A DNA stretch of 6,174 bases from Nitrosarchaeum sp. Its GTDB lineage: Archaea; Thermoproteota; Nitrososphaeria; Nitrososphaerales; Nitrosopumilaceae. Below the pieces are notes generated by a model. The model saw nothing but the letters and a program-made list of their open reading frames with translations. It had not been told where the DNA came from and made no database searches. The translations under genes and the position numbers were made by a program. The stretch spans positions 1 through 6,174 of the forward strand of contig JACRND010000146.1 of the NCBI GenBank assembly GCA_016234975.1, read 5' to 3'. Shown one piece after another: positions 4,864 to 6,174 of the stretch; within the stretch, counting starts at the first letter, position 1, and each line of letters opens with the position of its first letter.

Positions 4864-5937
4864 TTAGACGATAATGTCTGTCCGAAGCTGCCCGCACGCA
4901 GCAGAAATTTCAGAGCCTTTCTCAACTCGTACTGTACAATTAATGCCGGATTTGAGCAGTATTTTTTCAAAATCAAGGACACTTTTTTTAGATGGTCGAT
5001 GAAAATTTCCTGCAGTTGGATTTATTGGAATCAGATTAACATGAGAACCGTTGCCCTCTAAGAGCAAAGCAAGTTCTTTTGCAATTTCTGGAGAATCATT
5101 GACACCTTCAATTAGTGCATACTCAAATGTAACACGTCGCCCAGTTCTCTTAAAGTAGCGTTTTCCTGCTGCAATCAATTCTTCCACTGAGTGAGGTCCT
5201 GCAGTAGGTACCAATTTTTTGCGCAACGCATCATTTGGCGCATGCAACGATATTGCCAGTCCAATTTGAAGATCTTCTTCTGCTAATCTGTCAATTCCAG
5301 ATATTATTCCAATTGTAGAGATTGTGATGTTTCTCTGTCCAATTCCAAAACCTCTTGGATGTGTTAGTAATCTAATTGCACGTATTGTCTCATCATAGTT
5401 TGCAAGTGGCTCACCCATTCCCATAAAGACCAAATTTGTTACATGTTGTCCTCTTTGCTCCAATAGTTTGGCAAAGTGAATTACTTGGGCAACAATCTCT
5501 TCTGCCTTGAGATTTCGCTCAAAGCCCATTTGTCCGGTGGCACAAAAGACACATCCCATCGCACAACCAACTTGTGTTGAAACGCAGATAGTAGATCTTG
5601 GATGACCGCCAATCTTTGATGGTTCGTACTGTATGAGAACAGTTTCAACAGGAGTACCATCTGCAAGATTAAGTAGTAGCTTTGTAGTATCTCCATCGTC
5701 ACTTACAATTCTATGAACTTCAGTTGCAGAACCAATCGTGTATCCATCTTCAATTAGTTTGTCTCGCATTGCAGTTGGCAGCTGTTTGAGATCAGAGATA
5801 TTTTTTGGAAATTTGTAATATAACGGATATAGTATCTGATCTGATCTATATCTTGGCTGACCCATATCAATTACCAACTTTTCCATCTCTTCAGGTAGCA
5901 AACGGTAAAGATCAGTCATTGTATTTTCACAATACAT
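4864..5937 (-). CDS. rlmN: RlmN-family 23S rRNA adenine-C2 methyltransferase (radical SAM)
   Basis: RlmN adds a methyl group to C2 of A2503 in 23S rRNA at the peptidyl-transferase centre, and in bacteria also to A37 of some tRNAs, by a radical-SAM ping-pong mechanism. The 357-residue protein contains the full set: the N-terminal accessory domain (YRSDQI, 30-35), C118 and C348 (the two cysteines outside the cluster, C348 being the methyl carrier), the cluster motif C125-x3-C129-x2-C132 (GCAMGCVFC), MGMGEP (172-177), ITISTIG (204-210), the SLHAPND segment (230-236) and LIPINP (302-307). Cfr shares both cysteines and cannot be fully excluded, but a housekeeping RlmN is more likely here. I use the ATG at 5937 because the TATA element suits a leaderless start there; the ATG at 5919 (MTDLYRLLPE) is a good alternative. 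The family is mostly bacterial. Confidence 0.92.
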   Translation of the reverse strand: MYCENTMTDLYRLLPEEMEKLVIDMGQPRYRSDQILYPLYYKFPKNISDLKQLPTAMRDKLIEDGYTIGSATEVHRIVSDDGDTTKLLLNLADGTPVETVLIQYEPSKIGGHPRSTICVSTQVGCAMGCVFCATGQMGFERNLKAEEIVAQVIHFAKLLEQRGQHVTNLVFMGMGEPLANYDETIRAIRLLTHPRGFGIGQRNITISTIGIISGIDRLAEEDLQIGLAISLHAPNDALRKKLVPTAGPHSVEELIAAGKRYFKRTGRRVTFEYALIEGVNDSPEIAKELALLLEGNGSHVNLIPINPTAGNFHRPSKKSVLDFEKILLKSGINCTVRVEKGSEISAACGQLRTDIIV

Positions 5938-5961
5938 CTCATATTCAATAATTATTGCACT

Positions 5962-5981
5962 GTTATAATATTATAATTTAA
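5962..5981 (-). promoter_or_regulatory. AT-only promoter region of rlmN with perfect palindrome
   Basis: The segment contains TTATAATATTATAA (5963-5976), a perfect 14-base palindrome, flanked by TTAAAT on the minus-strand upstream side. The part nearest the gene (ATTATAAC, 5962-5969) is centred about 28 bases before the ATG at 5937, suiting a leaderless transcript. The palindrome may be only a symmetrical TATA box or may bind a dimeric regulator. Confidence 0.5.
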
Positions 5982-6036
5982 CCAAGTATCAAATTGTAAT
6001 TTTGAATCCAAGATAAAATAATAAAGAATTGTAAAC

Positions 6037-6059
6037 GATAAAAACAAAGGAAAAAGAAG
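6037..6059 (-). terminator. T-rich terminator-like tract after the acidic-tail gene
   Basis: Right after the stop codon at 6062-6064 the minus strand is pyrimidine-rich with T runs of 5, 3 and 5 (6051-6055, 6046-6048, 6040-6044), the form of archaeal intrinsic terminators. It would separate the upstream gene from rlmN, which has its own promoter. Confidence 0.5.
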
Positions 6060-6061
6060 AG

Positions 6062-6174
6062 CTACTCTTCCATAGATTCTAAATCATCAGAATCAGTATC
6101 TTCTGTTGCTTGAACAGTTTCTAGTTCAGCAGATTCGATTGCAGTTTCTGGCTCAGATTCTTTGTCCTTTTTAG
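6062..6174 (-). CDS. Unidentified protein, acidic C-terminal tail (partial)
   Basis: Only the last 36 codons are in the window, read leftward into a TAG at 6062-6064. The first residues are KKDKESEPET, after which the tail is dominated by E, D, S and T with almost no hydrophobic residues, ending in DDLESMEE. Such tails are disordered and occur on many archaeal proteins, including ribosomal, chaperone and DNA-associated ones, so the family cannot be named from this fragment. Codon bias (GAA, GAT, TCT, ACT) matches the neighbouring genes and no other frame is open with protein-like composition, which supports a real coding end. It precedes rlmN on the same strand by 124 bases. Confidence 0.6.
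   Translation of the reverse strand, partial: KKDKESEPETAIESAELETVQATEDTDSDDLESMEE

Noticed and set aside
5481..5702. Minus-strand 73-codon frame inside rlmN.
   Set aside because: It is an out-of-frame shadow over the radical-SAM cluster motif of rlmN.
4864..5937. Cfr-type antibiotic-resistance methyltransferase instead of RlmN.
   Set aside because: The cysteine pattern is shared by both, but the length, N-terminal domain and housekeeping chromosomal setting favour RlmN; only a tree or rRNA analysis could exclude Cfr.

Overview
The window is AT-rich DNA from an archaeon, most likely a marine ammonia-oxidising Nitrososphaerota (Nitrosopumilus-like). The archaeal assignment is firm: it carries an eukaryote-type ribosomal protein L21e, the Rpb4-like RNA polymerase subunit F and a DUF655 protein in the typical archaeal order, with AT-rich TATA boxes close to start codons and few Shine-Dalgarno sites. 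The genus is an inference from composition, gene content and the style of the signal peptide at the left edge.

Left edge (1-482): the first 27 codons of a leftward gene for an exported protein, then a roughly 400-base stretch without a recognised gene. That stretch holds a perfect 13-bp tandem repeat (162-247, about 6.6 copies) and a doubtful 40-codon leftward reading frame (309-431).

Left-centre (483-2372): two divergent metabolic or housekeeping genes share a short promoter region. Leftward is a calcineurin-like metallophosphoesterase. Rightward is an isocitrate/isopropylmalate-family dehydrogenase starting at TTG. The dehydrogenase is convergent with the next operon across only 9 bases.

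Centre and right (2382-4815, leftward): a compact operon read as L21e, RNA polymerase subunit F, DUF655, RsmA/KsgA, and a HemK2/Mtq2-type protein glutamine methyltransferase. Spacings run from +20 to -32 bases. A good TATA element precedes L21e. The operon joins ribosome structure, 16S rRNA dimethylation, release-factor modification and transcription in one growth-linked unit.

Right (4864-6174, leftward): a complete radical-SAM methyltransferase of the RlmN family, a mostly bacterial family, with its own AT-rich palindromic promoter. Upstream of it is the acidic C-terminal tail of an unidentified protein, followed by a U-rich terminator-like tract. Three methyltransferases for the translation apparatus (RlmN, RsmA, Mtq2-like) therefore lie within 3.6 kb on one strand.

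No CRISPR array, insertion sequence, tRNA or rRNA gene was seen. The most unusual items are the 13-bp repeat upstream of the exported-protein gene, non-standard active-site residues in the dehydrogenase, the NLPY motif in the Mtq2-like enzyme, and RlmN in an archaeon.
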